NCBI GenBank assembly: GCA_015039365.1
Contig: WION01000002.1
Span: 1,116,001 to 1,180,000, forward strand
Length of the DNA stretch: 64,000 nucleotides
Direction of reading: 5' to 3'
DNA from: Amanita rubescens
Lineage: Eukaryota; Basidiomycota; Agaricomycetes; Agaricales; Amanitaceae
Of this stretch, positions 60,273 through 64,000 are shown one piece after another (position 1 is the stretch's first letter; each line of letters starts with the position of its first letter). Under the pieces are notes generated by a model, which saw only the letters and a list, made by a program, of their open reading frames with translations, made no database searches and was not told the DNA's origin. The position numbers and the translations under genes were made by a program.

Positions 60273-62226
60273 TTACGATAGTACAGCTACTTTACCCCGC
60301 TGCACCTTTTTCTCTGTAGGAATGAAGCCCGACCCAGTACCCCCGGCTTGGGACGTGCCTTCAAACTGTTTTGCACGTGAAGAGAGTTGATTCCATTTCT
60401 CGACTTCTTCAGGAGAATCCCTTTCTGTTCTGACACGCTCCACAATTCCAAGAATAGCCGAGTTTAATTTGGATGTAAAGAAAGCTCTGTTCCTGGCAGC
60501 TTTATTCGATTCGATGTCATCCACACGGCGGCCGACAATCTCATCTAAGCCAAGGTGAGAGATAATGCGTAAGCATTGACGCATGTTAGCGCGATTGCCG
60601 CTATTGAGGGCTGTGCGAATCATGGAGGATGCAACTTCGGGTGTAAGAGGGACGTATCGATCAGGCGAACGTTTGTCCTGCCGGGGAAACTCTGCAACAG
60701 CGCCGTCCATGAAATCATGGGCGTGGTAACCAGTCATGAGCTCGAACGTCCTTGCGGCCGATGCCCAATCAGCAGAGCGCCAGCAAGCGCTCATGACGAG
60801 ACTGAAAGTTGAATGCGTAGGTCGGATTACTGGACCATTCTTCCCCAAGATTTCTTGACGAAGCATCCACTCGATCGTGCGCAATGCTTGGTCTCCACAA
60901 TCATATTTTGAATTTTCGCTTGATAGCGCAAGATGAGCCCTGAGGACCTCCTCCATGTGTCCACGGTCCAGAATGGATGGACCGCCAATGTCGTCCGGTC
61001 GTCGCTTGACCTGTTGTACGAAATCCAAGCATAAATCATGTTTCTGTGCGTAATTACATAGCCGCAGAACCGCGCTGAGCGACGGAGCTTGTAAAGGGAC
61101 GATATCCTTCGGCGTGGGGTGCTCGACCGAGCACAATCCAAAGTAGTCCCGCGCAATTTCGAAAGCGAGCGACTGCTCAGTCGTGCCTCCACGCGTCAAA
61201 GCAGAGATGGCAGCAGAGATAATGAATGAGTCGACGGGGAAACCAGGGGATTTTTTTGACGCTTTGAGCATTTGGTTCCATAGTAGTTTGGCGTCCGCCG
61301 CATTTTTCAAGTGTGGGACGGGCTGGTCACCAATAATTTCAACCCTTGGTGCAAGCGCCTGGAAGATGGCGGTAAAGATAAGATGGTCTGGTGCAAGTGG
61401 TCCTTGTGCGTCCATAGCGTAATACACGTCGAAAATGTCTTGGAAACAACCTGCATTTCCGAGAATTTTGATATAAGCGGCCAAAGGGGCAATTGAAAGG
61501 TCAGGGCTAGCAGGATCTGTTTTTTTGATGGCCAAAACATATCTCTGGTATGCTTCATAAAGCGCGCGAGCGTTGGCCAACTGTTTTGGATGAGTAGACC
61601 AGTTTTCTATACGCGACAGGCCACTGAACATAGTCTGAAATGTCCGAGTCGTAGGACTGTGACCTCGACGTTTCATCTGCGCGCATTTAACATATGCAAA
61701 ATAACAGAGGGAGTAGTTGAACTCACGTCGATGTACAATTCATAAGCAACCTTGAATCGCCTGGCCTTCATGGCTTCCCAAATGAGCGTATTCCACACCG
61801 GTGCATTTTGTGCGTCGAGCGGGGAATTTTTTAACATCGAAACGGCAGTGTCTATTTGATTCTTGCTGCATAGTTTCTGGAGTCGTGCAGAGAGAGTATG
61901 GGGTTCTAGTAGCTTCATCTCTGTTTTGGGTTTCTGGCCCTTGGAGGGATCAAAATGTTTTGAGCGAAACGTTCTGGTATTATCTTTTGCGGGAGCTTCC
62001 GTCTGTTCAAAGGCAATCTGTCTTCTGAGGTAACGGGGAAGGCGCGGCTCATCTTCGGCAGGAGTTTCGATCTTTAGCTGTCTTGTGGCTCGGGCTGGTG
62101 CCTCGTTAGCGAAGCTTTTACCATAAGATGGTTAAAAACGTACTTGAAACAGTCGTGGAGAATTGAGGCGCGCAGAAGCGAGCAAGGACGTGGCGCGTGC
62201 TTGGCATGACGGGATAGTAAAAACAT
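60273..62226 (-). CDS. Pentatricopeptide-repeat (PPR) protein, probably mitochondrial
   Basis: Start MFLLSRHAKHAPRPCSLLRA (62226), basic and hydrophobic like a mitochondrial presequence. A short first intron (about 29 nt, phase correct) leads to ATRQLKIETPAEDEPRLPRY. Helical repeats follow: VWNTLIWEAMKARRFKVAYE, LYIDVMKRRGHSPTTRTFQT, AAYIKILGNAGCFQDIFDVY, TFSLVMSACWRSADWASAAR. They have the PPR pattern of paired helices with hydrophobic spacing and suggest binding to organellar RNA. Ends VQRGKVAVLS at 60273. The long second exon is uninterrupted. The target RNA cannot be deduced. An upstream in-frame ATG exists at 62283. Confidence 0.75.
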
Positions 62227-62679
62227 ACCCGTGTTGGTGATCGACAATTGTGACAGCTCGACTGGGATTTTGGTGATTCTCACGCACTCCCGTGTGTTCT
62301 CCGGACCTCGACGATAATATTGATGTGCGTGTAAAGGACGCAGGATAGATCGTTTTCAAATCTTAATTAACCAACTTGCCGGAGCACTCCCAGATGATGT
62401 GCAGCTGAAAAAATTAGTGTATTCCACGGTGTGGGGCATCCTTAACCAGGAAAGGATACCTGTGCTAGTACTTGTCTTGATGCCTGATGACACTGAAATA
62501 TGAGCCTTGTGTACGTGTAATCGATGCCGGTTTGTCTTTTAGCTACATTATACATCTCAATGCTGCAAGTGAGCGGGACCAGGCAATATGCCCTACGTGA
62601 CAGACTGACCATCCGAACTCTAAATAAATGCATGGCTAGCGCTGTGCTTGAAAGCTTAACCTGCCTGACGCCTTTCGCC
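62227..62679. promoter_or_regulatory. Divergent promoter region
   Basis: Between the PPR and secreted-protein starts. A plus-strand open frame with an upstream ATG at 62524 reads into the secreted gene but lacks a signal peptide at its start. No other feature is supported. Confidence 0.3.
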
Positions 62680-63300
62680 ATGTCCATCTTCCTAGTTATC
62701 CTCACTCTTCTGTACTCTACATTAGCACTACCCACATTCAACGACCTCGGAGGCCGCGCTACGATTTACTCTCTCGCTCCAGAAGCTTCCCAAATTCACG
62801 CCTTTGCCAGACTTGAGCGCTCAATTTCAACGCTCGCCCTCTCGCTACACGACCCAGGTAACTCGTTTCTCCAAATCTCCATCCGAGCCTCTAAGCTTGT
62901 TCCCAAAGCCCACCCCGGAGACCTGACCACCTTCTCTTATGCTTCTTCTTCTGATCACGCATCCTTCTACATCCACAAAAACCGCCTCTGGGTATATCGC
63001 AACGAATCAAGCGATATGGCCCGTCAATTTTGTGAATGCTACGGATACACCTGGATTTCCTTTGCAGTTGGTGGTTGGGACGAAGCAGTTCGGCGTAACG
63101 CAAGGAACATGGTCATGGTGGGGTACAATGTTATATTATGACCATGGCACCGAGTGGCAAATGTTCTTCATGTGTCCGATGTCACATGGAAAGACGGGCG
63201 TTTTCTTGTACACTATGCCGTATGTGTTGACAGCTACTGCTGATTGCAGTTATTCAATGCCGTCACAGGCCTCCACCTACCCATTGCAACTCTTTAACGT
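62680..63300 (+). CDS. Small secreted protein, unknown function, one apparent frameshift
   Basis: Start MSIFLVILTLLYSTLALP is a signal peptide. The body continues SFYIHKNRLWVYRNESS. There a +1 shift at 63004-63015 is needed to reach IWPVNFVNATDTPGFPLQLV, VTQGTWSWWGTMLYYDHGT and KTGVFLYTMP. This WPVN/TPGFPLQLV pattern belongs to a family of small secreted proteins common in Agaricomycetes, function unknown. The final exon and stop are not resolved; the frame stays open toward the 3' end of OST1, so the end given is approximate. Confidence 0.6.
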
Positions 63301-63382
63301 TCCACAGTTTTCAAAGGCGTTCTTAGTGCATGACCGGATATGCTGTATTATATGTACCCTATATGTGTCAACAGTGTACAGG

Positions 63383-64000
63383 CTACTGCATCTTTTTCTT
63401 GGAATGAATTGCCCACTCTATACGTTTCACGAGCATCGTAATACCAAACAAGCTGAGGAATCCCACCGACACAAGCTACTGGCTTCTTCAAGTGAGCCAA
63501 CGTCGATACTTTGTATGTAACCTGAAATAATTGGTCAACAAAACACTCGGCAACCGATATTATCACCGAACTCACGTAGATATTAGCAGCATGTTTCGGC
63601 GTCAAGTTTTTGTACACAAAAGTCAATTTCGGCCTTCCAGTGGTATCAAGATAAGTGACGTGATTGGAAATCTGAGTTTCGATTGCAGGATGTGGAGGGA
63701 AGAATTCAACATCTCTGATGGTTGATGAGTCTTAAGAATGGCTCTAGAGTGACAAAACACGTACGTTGCGCCCTCTGGCAAAATAACGCTAATCTCCGCG
63801 TCGTGCATGACTGCGCCTGGGAAGATTGTCATTATCGGCAGTTCAGCGATGTATTTACCACTCTTGGCGTCCCACCCAACAGAGTCTGCCAATGGGGTGT
63901 CCCAGCCAAGAGTGAAGCTGTAGTTCCAACCACCCATGATAGGATATCGGGGGCGCAAGTCCAGAGCACTGTACTGCATTACTGGCTGACCTTTCGGTAC
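63383..64000 (-). CDS. OST1: Oligosaccharyltransferase subunit OST1 (ribophorin I), 3' part, one apparent frameshift
   Basis: Subunit of the ER N-glycosylation complex; the gene runs off the right edge, so the N-terminus is missing. Visible text: YSALDLRPRYPIMGGWNYSF, IAELPIMTIFPGAVMHDAEI, VILPEGATDVEFFPPHPAIE, RPKLTFVYKNLTPKHAANIY and VSTLAHLKKPVACVGG. In frame the last exon would read IPQLVWYYDA; dropping one G from the GGG at about 63459-63468 gives GFLSLFGITMLVKRIEW, the expected C-terminal membrane helix, then KKKMQ and stop at 63383. This is a clean case of a homopolymer-linked +1 shift. Introns keep phase. Confidence 0.83.

Overview
This window is nuclear DNA of a filamentous basidiomycete, most likely an Agaricomycete. 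The order is a guess; the gene style would fit Cantharellales or a similar group. The evidence is gene content plus gene architecture. Dense protein genes sit on both strands. They are broken by many 45-60 nt GT-AG introns with CTRAC-like branch sites. Families include an NDR kinase, STB6, MARVEL proteins, endopolyphosphatase, chitin deacetylase and a membrane-anchored aspartic protease. I saw no tRNA, rRNA, CRISPR array, transposon or bacterial operon.

Layout, left to right. 0.4-6.2 kb (+): a proline-rich unknown protein, a COT1/Cbk1-type NDR kinase and the SPB4/DDX55 ribosome-biogenesis helicase. 6.3-11.2 kb (-): a PX-domain protein and a RING/LON-domain protein. 11.3-14.6 kb (+): an STB6-like protein. 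14.6-16.1 kb (-): the CCDC47/DUF1682 ER protein. 16.2-21.5 kb: a tandem segmental duplication carrying two glucose-6-phosphate dehydrogenase genes, with a relic of the CCDC47 5' end between them. 21.6-26.8 kb: THOC5, ubiquitin-conjugating enzyme E2 (UBC8 type), two very small membrane-protein genes and a tandem pair of MARVEL proteins. 27.1-30.8 kb: acetoacetyl-CoA synthetase and a small unknown gene. 31.3-36.9 kb (+): endopolyphosphatase PPN1 and an RFX transcription factor. 37.2-42.1 kb (-): a truncated gene fragment, BFR1, NHP2 and a JMJD7-like JmjC protein. 42.2-50.5 kb (+): ELG1/ATAD5, a bHLH factor, the TFIIF alpha subunit and chitin deacetylase. 50.7-57.6 kb (-): a GCKIII/Sid1-like kinase, RPL35, HIS6 and a hydroxyacid-oxoacid transhydrogenase. 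58-64 kb: an aspartic protease (+), a PPR protein (-), a small secreted protein (+) and the 3' part of OST1/ribophorin I (-, cut by the window edge).

Most genes are housekeeping and functionally independent; the order shows no metabolic cluster. Neighbouring starts are often head-to-head and only 60-400 bp apart, so many promoters must be shared or bidirectional. An NDR kinase and a GCK-type kinase, classes that work together in fungal morphogenesis and septation pathways, lie about 47 kb apart.

The most striking property is that at least fourteen places in otherwise conserved genes need a single-base +1 shift to keep the protein in frame, and none needs a -1 shift. Most sit beside a short run of one base, which suggests insertion errors in the assembly. 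A biological explanation (recoding, or decay of one allele) has not been excluded and can be tested. Second in interest are four probable GC-AG introns and the G6PD duplication, in which one copy has lost a conserved active-site lysine and the other carries two frame breaks.
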